Of a DNA stretch of 64,000 nucleotides, positions 24,201 through 35,837 are shown in pieces. The notes under the pieces were generated by a model, which worked only from the letters and a program-made list of their open reading frames with translations, did not search any database and was not told the origin of the DNA. The translations under genes and the position numbers were made by a program. Numbering within the stretch: position 1 is the first letter of the stretch; each line of letters starts with the position of its first letter. Source of the DNA: Bolinopsis microptera (Eukaryota > Ctenophora > Tentaculata > Lobata > Bolinopsidae); the NCBI RefSeq assembly GCF_026151205.1, contig NC_087076.1:12199675-12263674 (forward strand), given 5' to 3'.

Positions 24201-26072
24201 ATCCTTAGCTTCTCTCAGACTATCGAGCCACTTTCTTTCACGTATTCCTGGGAGGGATTGTTCCTACCAATATTTTTTATATTGCTTCTAAGTTTCTTGT
24301 TTAACAATCTAAACACTCTTATCCTTACTATTACACAATACAAGCTATAACTTGGCTGCTTCCCAAATTGTACTGATTCGTACTCTGTGCTCCTTAATCC
24401 TTGTGTACAATAACAATTATTATATATAATAACTCAAAACAATAATAATAAAGCAGTAATTTGGGAAAAAGATAGGACAATGAGGAGAAAACTATAAAAA
24501 ATTACCCTACACAATTTTTTTGAGCTCAGAATCCTCATTCTCTCATCGGATATCCCACTTTATATAATCATGCCACCAAAATCCACTTATATTATTCATG
24601 TGCCTTATTGAGTTATATGAAGGATTAAGGGTGATCTGCTTATTGAAGTTGTTTATAGTTTCTGGTTACCGGCTCTCTTTAGTAAACAATCGCATTGTTT
24701 AATTTGCGTGACTGTAAGCAGAGACATTTACCATTCAATATAATATCGCAACACAAATCATCCAGGGTTTTATATATATTACTGTGCATTGTTTATGGAT
24801 TAGTCTGCAGAAGAACAATGACGGTTAGCTCGGTGTGTCGATCGCCATTAAGATAGCCTAGAATTTATTATCAAGGTTTGCATATGTAACATACCCACAC
24901 TCCATATTCTCTCTCCATCACCATGTCTATGCATGTCTCTGATTTTTTCCTACTCTTGCCGAAGGCAAAAAGATCGTAGGGAATAAGAAATCGGGTTTGT
25001 ATTGGATATATGAGGTGGCCCGACGGACCTGCGTTGATGACAAAAGTCGCAATATGTAAGTATGTTGCACTTTTTTCCGGTCACACTTTTCACTCGAAAA
25101 ATTAATGGTACAAGTACGGAGTACCTCGTAGGGAAAATTGATCGTGCGTGGTTTAACCGCGGCGAAATTCTTGTTGGTTCGTGAGTTCAAGTTTGGATTT
25201 TGTATAAAAATGAATTTATGATTATTGTGGTTGTTATAAACATCAAATCTGTTGTTAATTCGAACGAATGAAAAAGCCGCGAGCGATTTAACTCATTAAA
25301 AAAACTTACACTTCAATCTCGTCGTTAACTAAGCCCGGGTTTTCCTCCTTCGTCAGTAATGCTGCCTCCGCTAAACTTTGTTTTAAGTATGTTCTTCTGT
25401 CACATTTTAGAAACGTATTTTGATTACTTGACAGTTTTTTTGCAGGCTGATGCAGGTTTTCGACTGAGCGGGTTTATACTTTTGCGCCGTTTTCACTGCG
25501 ACAGTATTACATTGTATTGAATACTACATAATATTATATTTTATATCATATATTTTGAATTTGTAATAATTATAATATAATACTAGTATTAGTATAGTAC
25601 CTATTGAACTGCATTATAAGACTAGTACTAGATAGTAGTATCGCGATACTTTTATAGGATTGTATTATTACTTAGAGTTAGACAATCAAGCTGGGTCACA
25701 AGATCTGTAATTACAGCTTGTCTTTTAGTTTTATCTATATACTTATAGTGGCCATCAAATAGGTCAAAAGTGAAGTTATATATATAATATTATTAGGCCG
25801 CGTATAACTATAATAAATACATACCGCCCGGGATCATTTAAATATTGCAAATTATAGCATATTATTAAGCTATTTATATAATGTTAACAATGTTTGCTTG
25901 TGTGGTCCTGTAATTAAATGATACAAATAAAATAATTGTTGCTTACCTTACGAAACATATTTAAAAGGTACGAAAGTCGGTGGTTTTCCGAAAAAAACAC
26001 CATATTTTTGGACTACTAAAATTTAGGTCACCATCATTATTTTCCCCAAATTATTTTTCACGTATTTTCTTT
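24200..26072. other. Intergenic, nothing recognised
   Basis: AT-rich sequence, with TA-rich stretches around 25520-25640. No supported gene. Confidence 0.35.
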
Positions 26073-26760
26073 TATAGAAAACGGAGTTTCCTGGTATTTA
26101 GTGTATGCTAGTCAAGCTCTAGTCACGAAGCACGAGCGGCAGGGCGTACCGTAAGGTAGAAATGAAACGAGTAAATTAAAAAGGATAATTAATTAAAAGG
26201 AAAAAGTAATACAAAGTGAACGTCAACAGATAAAAACTTCCAAGTGTTCGCTCTAATCGATTAACGTGATTATAGATCACACGATGTGTCAAAATCACAA
26301 CTGGTAGTGCTCAGTAAAACTGGCTACCGTTAATTCGAATCCCTTAAAGTTATTAAGAGGCAACTAAGAAGTGAGCTCTCCACTTCCGGCTCTTCGGGTA
26401 TACTCTAAAAACTCGTCACGCCACACTGCGTGACGGCACAACGCATTTGCTTGTACCACGTGACACGCCGTCTCGCCAATGAGCACTCCACTAGCAGTCA
26501 CGCTGTGGTCGCGAGGACCAACCACAGGCCTGGCTGTAAGTCAGGTGCAAAGTGAGCGGACGGCTCGTTACAGACAGTAGGTCTGACAGCAGGTCTGCCA
26601 GCCAACCGACTTACACTCAAAATGTGTAACTCCCAAATACGAACATATAAAAACATTGGTTATTATATACCCGGAAACACATACTAAATATTACGTCCCG
26701 TAAACGTTATACTAAAACTAAGATATCCTAAAAGATATCTCTAAATACCATATTACAACA
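26073..26760 (-). repeat. 3' LTR of the deleted retrotransposon
   Basis: 688 bp, beginning tatagaaaac and ending attacaaca on the plus strand. Almost identical to 29173-29859; the differences seen are three substitutions near the left edge, one A indel near 26290 and one substitution near 26406. Confidence 0.9.
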
Positions 26761-27339
26761 TCTCTACCCAAAAATTTTTTTCGAATATTTTAAAACAATA
26801 AAATAATCGCCCTACTCAAAATTTAAATTTCAATGCTCCCACGCATCGAAAGTCCAAAACTTAAAAATAAGTCAAGTTTCAAAATATAATACAATTACAC
26901 GGCCCTAACCCTGTGCATTAAATTTAAATCCTCAAAATCCTAAAGTTAAAACTGAAATTGACTTCCACAAATCTTTCAAAACTTTCCAAAACTTCCTTTT
27001 CGCACCAAGTTGTAGAGTCTTTGGTGTCGAGTCTTCCTCGTTTGATAGAGATGTATCTGAATCTCTAAATCGTGACAAGCAAACAAAGAAGTCAAACTAA
27101 ATTCGAAAGTTTCTACGTTTCCGCCACTAAAGCAGCCCTGAGCGAGTCGTGTTGAGAGTAAAGATCCTATTATCCCTATCAGTAATTATCTGAAAGATAC
27201 CGCGTGTTATGACTAAGTAAGGTACAATACCACTGCTACGTACTAAGTAGAAAGTTTAGCTAAGTGAGTAAGACTATACTGTTCTGAAACTAGATTCCAA
27301 AAGTAAGTGTACTTCCCTATCCGGGCATCTCCTCGTCTT

Positions 27340-28569
27340 CTACTGGTTGAATAGTTTTATAAGATCCGTAACTAGTCTAACGTTGTATCCTAGACGATCA
27401 GGTTGTCTCCGTTCCTCAGGTCTCCTAGTGTTATATCTGCGCTCCTCCCTCGGAGGGCTCTGTCTTCTTAGATCCACAGGAGAAAGCGATCCTGTTGTGT
27501 CAATGTCGTGCCCCGCTGTATCATATGACATAGAACTGCTATGACCCATCGTTCCTTCACAAACAACCGGACTCGATGATCTTCTAGCGGCCGATCTCTC
27601 TCTAGCTGGAGTGAAGAATTCTGCAGAATTATCAACTGTTTCTACACTATCGCCTGAGGGAATGTTATGTGTGAGAGGTGTTACCGTACGAAAACTAGGA
27701 TTTATAGAATTCAGATCTAGTTGAGCAGGTCTATTAACAGCCCTAGGAGTTGAACTAAAACTAGGTTGCTTGTAAATGCTAGCTGCACCATCCTTCTCCA
27801 GACGAAACTTCTTCGGATGAACCTCTCTTCTCCTCACAACTGGTGCTCTTCTCAGTTGAAAATCTGTCTCCTCTTCACTATTACTATCGGAATAATCTAC
27901 AAATCGCTCCGATGAGTCCGTCTTTAACTCAGCTCCACTGCTCTTAGCCTTATTGTAAATGTATGCCTGAGGTGGCTTACTTGCTGTACACAAGACCCCT
28001 CTCTCTAGAGAGCTTACATATCTAGTAACCGCTGAAACATTTTCCACCGCATCAACTGCTCCCGCAACTACTGATGCCTTCTCTGTAGTATCAGCCTGAG
28101 TAAGACTACAATTGCAATGGTGGCTATCAACTTCAGGCGTAATCTGAACAACGTTTACTGTGCTATGGTCATCACTAAACTTCTCATCAAACAAGAACCC
28201 CGGAATCATACTATCCTCAACACTCAACTCATTGCAAGATTCCTCGATCATATTACTGCAATCATCCTTAACCACTGTCTCGCTGCTAACCGGTACCTGC
28301 AGCCTCTTAAACAGTATCGGGTGTTTACATCTATAATGTTCACGTGTCACCCGGTTTACTCCCTCTAAGGCAGCTTCAAGACTAAAAGTGCAACTGCTAC
28401 TAATGCTCGCTACATTTTCTCGAGATTTACCATAACCCTGGTATTTATAGCGGTTAAATCCACCACACTTCTGGTTTCTCTTCCCCGAGATATGCTTCGT
28501 GGTAAAAGTACAGTTAGCAAGCTCCTGAAGCTTCCTGATGACAGAAGACGACACTTTCGAAAATCTCAT
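27340..28569 (-). pseudogene. Pol remnant: RNase H tail fused to Pol-like C terminus
   Basis: A 409-residue open frame on the minus strand. Its N-terminal 35 residues (KVSSSVIRKLQEL, then TTKHISGKRN) match the end of Ty3-type RNase H, where the family normally continues with GKDNVVADALSR. The body (SDSNSEEETDF, RRREVHPKKFRLEK) is low-complexity and unrecognised. The C terminus (YNTRRPEERRQPDRLGYN) resembles the basic tail of Ty3-like Pol, where a similar R-rich, P-D-R-L-G motif often ends the polyprotein. The integrase core and zinc finger expected between these parts are missing. The open frame across the junctions suggests it could still be translated, but no catalytic domain remains. Confidence 0.6.
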
Positions 28570-28634
28570 TACAATCTCATAAATACGTGTGTTTTTGACC
28601 GCGGGTGACCTCCTCTTAAATCTAGGGCCACCCT

Positions 28635-28844
28635 TTAGAAGTTTAAAGGCACCTGACTGTTAGGTCTATACACTCTGTTCCAACTCTGTTGGCCATAACC
28701 ACTCTGATATGAAGACCCTCTGTCTTGATATCTACCTCTATTACCAGCTAATCTGCTCGGACAGTTCCTCTGAAAATGTCCAATATCACCACACTCCCAA
28801 CAACCTTCCAACTGATGGCGAACGTTACGATCATCATTTCTCAT
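28635..28844 (-). pseudogene. Gag zinc-knuckle fragment
   Basis: A 69-residue frame with one CCHC knuckle, CWECGDIGHFQRNC (C-X2-C-X4-H-X4-C), followed by an R/G/Q/S/Y-rich tail. This is the nucleocapsid part of a retrotransposon Gag. The frame opens only 20 residues before the knuckle, so matrix and capsid regions are absent. It lies between the 5' LTR and the RNase H remnant, which is the expected order. Confidence 0.8.
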
Positions 28845-29172
28845 GGTAGCTTAATCTCACAAATACGAGCTATCTATCTAGATTTAACTGTACTGCGAAG
28901 CTTACAAACGGCTGTAAAACTGGGTGCTCGTTAAAACGATAGCACTGAACTGGAATATACAGGTACCACAAAATGCGTAGCAACACTTACCAATTCTAGT
29001 AGGAAGTACTCAAGATCTAGAACAACCTCCAACGTAATTCTTCTGAACTGCGACGTACACCGAACTTAGCTTAGCAAATGACAACGTTATATTTTAATCG
29101 AAACTATACTGAATATAGGTGATAATAGAAGGATCACGAGCAAAAATAGCAACACTAAAAGTGGCCTCCAGA

Positions 29173-29859
29173 TATAGAAAACGGAGTTTCTAGGTATTTA
29201 TTGTATGCTAGTCAAGCTCTAGTCACGAAGCACGAGCGGCAGGGCGTACCGTAAGGTAGAAATGAAACGAGTAAATTAAAAAGGATAATTAATTAAAAGG
29301 AAAAAGTAATACAAAGTGAACGTCAACAGATAAAAACTTCCAAGTGTTCGCTCTAATCGATTAACGTGATTATAGATCACACGATGTGTCAAATCACAAC
29401 TGGTAGTGCTCAGTAAAACTGGCTACCGTTAATTCGAATCCCTTAAAGTTATTAAGAGGCAACTAAGAAGTGAGCTCTCCACTTCCGGCTCTTCGGGTAT
29501 ACTCTCAAAACTCGTCACGCCACACTGCGTGACGGCACAACGCATTTGCTTGTACCACGTGACACGCCGTCTCGCCAATGAGCACTCCACTAGCAGTCAC
29601 GCTGTGGTCGCGAGGACCAACCACAGGCCTGGCTGTAAGTCAGGTGCAAAGTGAGCGGACGGCTCGTTACAGACAGTAGGTCTGACAGCAGGTCTGCCAG
29701 CCAACCGACTTACACTCAAAATGTGTAACTCCCAAATACGAACATATAAAAACATTGGTTATTATATACCCGGAAACACATACTAAATATTACGTCCCGT
29801 AAACGTTATACTAAAACTAAGATATCCTAAAAGATATCTCTAAATACCATATTACAACA
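29173..29859 (-). repeat. 5' LTR of the deleted retrotransposon
   Basis: 687 bp, pair of 26073-26760. The plus-strand sequence just left of it (gtggcctccaga) is where a minus-strand primer-binding site would lie. Confidence 0.9.
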
Positions 29860-31379
29860 TTTAATTATGACTTAATCGATTTACTATCAATATAGTAAGT
29901 TATAAATAGGGACCCGTATAACCTTAAAAAGCTAAAATGGTGTCAAGACTCAAGAGACTAAAATAAAAATTTTCGGCTCTAAAACTCCCATTTCTTGGCC
30001 AATATTTTAATTTTCATGCTGATTTGGAGGCCATTAAAGCATTTGACCCAATCAAAAAAGTTTCAGTTGTATATCTTTCACGGTTTTTGCGGAAAGTTGC
30101 GTTAAAGTTGATGCCGTGGTGGCAGTAAAATGGTACGGAACCCCCCATATATATCGTCTCGCTTTATATATAGTAAGATTGGGTTGCAAAACCTTTCCGC
30201 ATGCTCATTGACACTTTTTGCCAGTTTAACGTATTTGTTTATAGCCTAATGACTATTATACCAGGACTATTCTACGTATCTAATCTATTCATGAATACTT
30301 TACAATTTATGAATACTTTACAATTTTCACTGTCATGTTATCTCGACAGTCTTCAGGACATATTGACTATCATCAAACGCTTTAGGTAGGTATTTAGTCG
30401 CTTTGTCGCTTTGATGAGTTATAGCACGTGGTTGAGTATCATCAAGAAAATGTCGCAAAGTTATAATATAAGTACAATAGAATATATTTTTTCCCAATCC
30501 ATGACTCAAAGTGCCGAAGGCACAAAAGAGTCAAGGACAAGGGTTAGCGAACGAGGTTTTTTTGTATATGGTAGCTTTGTGACCGTCGTGCGAGCGTGCC
30601 TGCGTACGTACGTGCCCTATTAGTTATAACTTTGCAGAGTTTGTCACTCTGCAAAGTTATTTTGCGTAATCTTCTGAAATCTGAATTAAATTGCATGGTA
30701 TTGGGCACTTGATTGATAGCATATTATTTCGAGTTAGTATATATTATAATATTACCATTTTTCACAGATCCGTGTCATATCAGGTTGCATAAACAATAAA
30801 CATAGTTTAAGGTTAGTGACAGTGTTACATAGAAATGCATTTCTAATTTAACATGGAATTAACTGGGCGGCCATCACGGATCGGGAAATTGAGAAAAAAG
30901 AAAAGCGGCCGCATTTCTTGTTATGCATGACTCACGAACGAAGAGGAGGAAATATTATGCGCAATGTTTTGTCCGGTATCCTGCTAATTATCAACTCCAA
31001 ATTAGGAGTATTATTTATTCGACTTTTCGCCATTCTCAGTTCTTATTGATAATGATATATATCTCATCTCATCTCATTGTATCTGTTCTACTTGCGTCAG
31101 ATAATCATAAATCGAAAATTGGGAACAATTTTCATTTGCAGGTCGCAGGAACGTTTCTTGGAAAATTATCCCCAGCTCTATGCTTCGGCAATGGTACTTT
31201 TGTGGCTAAAGATCAGACATTTTTTTTTATCTCAACTCTTATTTTACTTCGGACATTCCAACAGCCACATTGTTACACAAGTGTGTAACCAGCCAATTAC
31301 AGGAAGCCGAAGGATTCAATTATACATTAGGCCAGTGACGGTTAAGGTAGTGTGTACCATACTTTCTTCGCCCGAGACT
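29860..31379. other. Intergenic with a small hairpin
   Basis: No gene recognised. A 15-bp perfect stem (ataactttgcagagt) with a 5-nt loop occurs at 30626-30660. Open frames at 30923-31511 lack protein features and run into the SINE. Confidence 0.4.
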
Positions 31380-31587
31380 TTGCTGCAATGGGCAGCTCCT
31401 CATTTAACCCTCACACCCGATTTCTCGAGTATTTGGCTGAGTGGACCGGGGGGCTGCATAGACCACTCAGGATCCTTAGCTGAGCGTCGACGACGCTCAC
31501 CCCACGGCTAGTGGCAGAGTCGGGAATCGAACCTGGTACCTCAAGCAATACCAGGCCCGGATTAACCAACTGAGCCACTCAGCCGTG
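31380..31587 (-). mobile_element. tRNA-derived SINE
   Basis: On the minus strand, starting near 31587, the sequence resembles a tRNA head: ggctgagtggctcagttgg (box A, near 31567-31579 in reverse) and ggttcgattcc (box B, 31523-31533). The box spacing is right for a Pol III promoter. The tRNA-like part ends around 31513 and continues into non-tRNA sequence (ctagccgtggggtgagcg), as in SINEs and unlike a functional tRNA gene. The anticodon arm does not fold clearly. It sits about 170 bp beyond the 3' end of the minus-strand LINE at 31753. The 3' boundary is approximate. Confidence 0.7.
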
Positions 31588-31752
31588 ATAGACCAACATG
31601 ATTTTCAAAGACAATAATTACGGCAAAAATGAGAGCAAATTGTCGATTACGATTTTTCAAGTCGAGGCTTGGAAAATTAACTCGCTTAGTTTCTCACTTC
31701 ACTCCTAGAATTGTGCTCTGCAGCTAAGATGAGAAATCGTGACTTACTTGAC

Positions 31753-33725
31753 TTAAGGCGGGTGGTATTCCCGAGATCCATTGACAACAGTTCTCCACAG
31801 CTTTCTGTCCTCCATCAGTCTAGCTATCTCATCTACTGACTTCAGCCCAGTATCTGCTTTTAGGTTATCTAGTAGTGTTAAATGAGGTCGCCCCCTGTTA
31901 GTATGCCCATGACTCGGCTTCCAGAGGATCAGTTTGTTCAGTGTCAGCTCCGGATGTCGGTGAGCATGACCTGCAAGTCTGAGCCTTCGTTGGGTTATCT
32001 TGGAGCTGACTTTGGGAAGATCACCGTACAGGCTGTGGTTGCTGACATGGTCTCGATATTGGTTGATGTTAAGGGCCATTCTTAACATTCGCGTATAGCA
32101 ACCATCAACCATCTTCTCTAGCCTTTTCGTCATTGTCCAAGTCTCGGAACCGTACAGTAGCACCGACTCCACTAGTGCTGTAAACACTCTGATCTTGATA
32201 GACTTTCTAAGCTTAGAATTCCAAAGCTTTTTGAGTGTGTGGCATGCTCCCCATGCTCTTCCTTTCCTAACCCTGATATCACTCTCACTGTCTCTGATTC
32301 TAGAACCCAGATAAGTGAAGTCTTCCACATGCTCTATTGTACTGTTACCCAGGGACTTGATGGTATCAGGGTTCTCGATGTTCTGAGTATTGAATTTGGT
32401 TTTCCCTTCATTCATTCTAAGTCCCACTGTAGCAGCAACCCTTTCTACCTCTAGCATCAGCGTCTCTGCCTCCTTTACAGTATCTGCTATCAGAGCAATG
32501 TCATCTGCAAAACCAGTGTCTGATATCTTCTCCGCCTTAACTCTCCTACTCCTATAAGGCTTAATGGTAAATCCTATTTCAGGGTGCTTGCTTAAGGCTT
32601 GTCTCATGCAATAGTCAAGGGCTATAATAAACAAGTATGGTGCTAACGTATCCCCTTGAAGAACTCCTGCCAGGATATCAAATAGCTCAGTATCCCCATC
32701 AGGTGTAATAACTTTGCCCTTTGTGTTTACATAGAGTAGATTAATGATATCCACAATACTGTCTGGTATCCCATAGGCCTTTAGTATTTGCATCAAAATT
32801 CCCCGGTGAAGTGAATCAAAGGCCTTCTTAAAATCAACAAACACCATAGCTGCCGGTAGGTTTCTCTGTCTAGCCCCCTCTAGTATCCTTCTGAGTGCCA
32901 AGATATGACTAGTAGTGGACCGTCCTTCCCGAAAACCATTCTGAGTGTCCCTAAGTACCCCTTCTATGGCCGGCTGGATCCTATTAAGCACCATTCTATT
33001 AAGAGTCTTTGCTACAAGTGAAGTCAAAGATATCCCCCTCCAGTTTCCAGGGTTTGTCAAGTCTCCCTTTTTTTTCTTTTTTTTTGGGGACCGGAATGAT
33101 GTTGCTTATCCTCCACTGATCTGGCGCAATACCATCTGTCAGGGCTTTGTTGCAGAAGGACAACACGATTTCATCCAGGTCGCATCTTTTGAGGACTTCA
33201 GGTGGTATACCGTCATCACCTGGTGCTTTACCTTCTTCATTCTTTAATCCTGAGTTTAGCAGCTTTGAGCTCCTCTAGAGTAAAAGGTTCTGTACTGATG
33301 TTGAGTCCTTCAAATTGAGTCTCGATCCTAGGATGTTCGTTTTCCACATCAGGTGTACTCCCTAAAAGATTCGTGAAATGCCTAAGCCAATTTTCCTTCC
33401 TCTCTTCGGCTCCGTTGCCCCTTATTTGAGTTGCCCCCTTGGCCTTCCTACCAGTAATCTCATTTATGACATTCCAACTTTCTTTATTTTTGCATCTGTC
33501 TGCAGCCATTTCGACCCTTTTAACCTTGGCAACTAGATCTTCTTCAAAGATGTCCTGGTACACCTGATCCAGTTCAGTTTTAAGTACGTTAACAGAGAGT
33601 CGACTGTCTTCACTAGGATCCCGGTGATAGACAGTCTCTGCTTGCTGCAACGCTGTACGCACGTTTTGAACTCGCTGATCACCCGCGAAATCGTCACGTC
33701 TCTTCTTTTCTCTCTTAGGCAGTAT
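31753..33725 (-). pseudogene. 5'-truncated non-LTR retrotransposon reverse transcriptase
   Basis: Minus-strand frames 33662-33237 and 33060-31753 are parts of one LINE Pol. The first is the linker before the RT (ITGRKAKGATQIRGN, EPFTLEELKAAKL). The second has NWRGISLTSLVAKTLNRM, NGFREGRSTTSHIL, motif A FVDFKKAFDSL, GVLQGDTLAPYLF and the catalytic FADD box. It ends in the C-terminal region (LLYGSETWTMTK, RRLRLAGHAHRH, RGRPHLTLLDN) related to that at 7.7 kb. Frame breaks lie near 33240 and in an A/T homopolymer (about 33067-33086) where lysine codons are expected. No endonuclease is present, so it is 5'-truncated. The 435-residue frame itself has no internal stop. Confidence 0.9.
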
Positions 33726-33822
33726 GGCTATGAGAAATCGTACGTACTTATAAAACCGCCTGTACGTACGATACGTACTTTTTATGTTTTCTACAAGTAC
33801 TTCATAATTTCTATAGTCATAA

Positions 33823-34151
33823 TTTGACCAAAACCCATAATCATGGGTAGAGTGTACCGCTGCCAGTGTCTCTCTTTTCCAAACAAAAGGAAATGATATT
33901 AATTTGAATAACCGTCCGAAAATGCAAATTGATACCGAGAATGAAATCGGTCGCTCGCTTTTTCCATTCGATCACGGCTTACGAATTATAATATAAAGCT
34001 TATTGATTGGAAAAAGCGAGCGACCGATTTCATTCTCGGTATCAATTTGCATTTTCGGACGGTTATTCAAATTAATATCATTTCCTTTTGTTTGGAAAAG
34101 AGAGACACTGGCAGCGGTACACTCTACCCATGATTATGGGTTTTGGTCAAA
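33823..34151. repeat. Perfect 144-bp inverted repeat with 41-nt loop
   Basis: Arms 33823-33966 and 34008-34151 are exact reverse complements by direct reading, separated by an AT-rich loop. Outer ends read tttgaccaaaacc and ggttttggtcaaa. The RNA would form a 144-bp hairpin. Likely a small foldback or MITE-type element; no clear target-site duplication. Confidence 0.95.
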
Positions 34152-35561
34152 TATCATCTCTTTTTGATTATAATGTCAGGATAATTTACAAAGCCGAAAT
34201 GTAAACTCATAACTTCATTAATATTTATATTAATAATTAGGAGGTAATTTCATCGATTTCGAAATTTTACCTGACTGAATATGGCACTTTTTACTCATTC
34301 AAGTTGGCATTAAATTCATATATAATGCCATTTAAATATCGTGGGAAAGCAGAATTTATTCGAAATCACGAATGAGCAAAATTCTCACCTTTCGCACGTG
34401 CAAACTTTGAGCGGACGTTGCGTGCGGATACAATATTGAATCACCGTAAATTTTTGCATAGCAGTATTTTATATATAGTTTAATAAGCATGCAAAGTTTC
34501 AAAAGATTTCATATAGAACTTGGATCACAACGGGACTCCAAAATTGATAAAAATGGTGAAAACAGCAATTTTCAGTAATTTTAGCAATTTTCTATCAAAT
34601 TGGGCGTGTCCCGACGTGTGCAACTTTTTGAATTTCAACTTTAAAACTAGCCTATAACACAATTTAGACCTTTAGGAAGCAAAATTGAGCTCCACAACCC
34701 AAGGGATGGCCCAACACCAGAGAATACTAATTCACAACTTTTGTGTTTTTATAAAATTATTCTTCAAAAAAGCACTTACTTCAATAGCGAATATCTTTAT
34801 GAAGGAGCAAAGTAAGAAACTTTTCCGGTAGATTTTCAGAATGCTTGAACAATTATCTAAGATGAAAATGTCCTCAGATTTTGAATAAAATTACTCCTTA
34901 ATGGTTTAAAATCGATTTGAAAAGTTGTTACTTTGTCAAAAATCAAGTTTTTAAAACACTTAATTTGATGACGTCATCAAGTGATGATGATGAAGATAAA
35001 TTATTTTTTGATATAATGTAAACTAAAGTATAAACAATTATCTTCAAAACCTGTGGTTCGAAATGACTGTATCTTTTATACTTTTGAATCTACGGACACT
35101 TAAATGTAGGCTACAATTGACTGCAAATTGACTGCAAAAGCGTCTATACTATACTTCACGACAATCTGTTGTAAAACAGGGGTTCCAGAAAACCCACTTC
35201 CCGATACTCCTGAAACATGAAATTTTTTTTACAGTCGATTTGGACAAGGTCTAGACGCCCTGCAAAGTTTCAGATCTCTTACTCAATTTTAACATGGTTT
35301 TTTAGGCACCTGAATATGGCGATTTTGGGTTTTTTACCTAATTTCGTATAACATGCTGGCGCGTATTTTGCGCAAATTTCTTAAAAACCTCCACATAACT
35401 ATTTTTTATTCCTGTCATCTTTAACATTGAATTAGAATGTTTTGAACTTAAATATAGGTACCTGCTGAACTACTTTCGATGAGTCTTAATGCCTGGAAAA
35501 CAATAAAGGGGATATACTAGTATAGGGGGTAAATAGTATTGTGAATATAAGGGCGACGGTA
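34152..35561. other. Intergenic, nothing recognised
   Basis: No supported gene or repeat; AT-rich. Confidence 0.4.
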
Positions 35562-35837
35562 ATGCTTGCCAGCATTGTGATAATATTAAATTTAATAGGG
35601 TCGTACGTGCTGCAAGCGCAAGAACCACTTGATTATTCTGTAACTAATCGAACACGTGCATTGAAGCAAAATTATTCTGGGAAAATTAAATCGAACATGT
35701 GGTCGAACTTAACGGATGATACTCGTAAAATATGTGTTCCAAATATTAGGACCGTCGACGAGTCCAACTCGGCGCGCGTCCTGGCAGGTTATAAATATAA
35801 TTATAAACCTACAAGGTCGAACGTACGTGCGCATTAA
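35562..35837 (+). CDS. Possible small secreted protein (or first coding exon)
   Basis: A 91-residue frame starting at the ATG giving MLASIVIILNLIGSYVLQAQ, which has the hydrophobic core and small-residue end of a cleavable signal peptide. The rest (about 70 residues) is polar, with three N-glycosylation sequons (NRT, NYS, NLT), one cysteine and a basic C terminus. No domain or paired cleavage sites are recognised. The frame extends upstream to a GTG, but ATG is the natural start. The region is rich in CpG (gcgcgcg, several tcg/acg codons), unlike its surroundings. A CAG|GTTATA site near 35786 could be a splice donor, which would make this a first exon. Real-gene status is an inference. Confidence 0.4.
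   Translation: MLASIVIILNLIGSYVLQAQEPLDYSVTNRTRALKQNYSGKIKSNMWSNLTDDTRKICVPNIRTVDESNSARVLAGYKYNYKPTRSNVRAH

Larger units (their letters stand above)
26073..29859 (-). mobile_element. Internally deleted LTR retrotransposon (Ty3-like remnant)
   Basis: Two direct LTRs (26073-26760 and 29173-29859) enclose about 2.4 kb. Genes read on the minus strand, so the right LTR is the 5' LTR. On that strand the 3' LTR begins TGTTGTAAT directly after a purine-rich gggtagaga, a plausible polypurine tract. The sequence after the 5' LTR (tctggaggccac) could be a primer-binding site. Inside are a zinc-knuckle peptide and a 409-residue frame joining an RNase H tail to a Pol-like C terminus. Capsid, protease, RT and integrase are absent. 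The LTRs differ at only about five positions, so the insertion is young. No matching target-site duplication is visible (CTTT left, TTTA right). Confidence 0.85.

Noticed and set aside
26073-29859. An endogenous retrovirus with envelope gene
   Set aside because: No envelope-like or other viral structural frame is present; only a Gag knuckle and Pol remnants remain.
30923-31511. Two overlapping plus-strand frames of 121 and 144 codons
   Set aside because: No domain or splice context; the 3' half is antisense to the SINE.
31513-31586. A functional tRNA gene
   Set aside because: Box A and B are present, but the anticodon arm and acceptor pairing are poor and the sequence continues as a SINE body.
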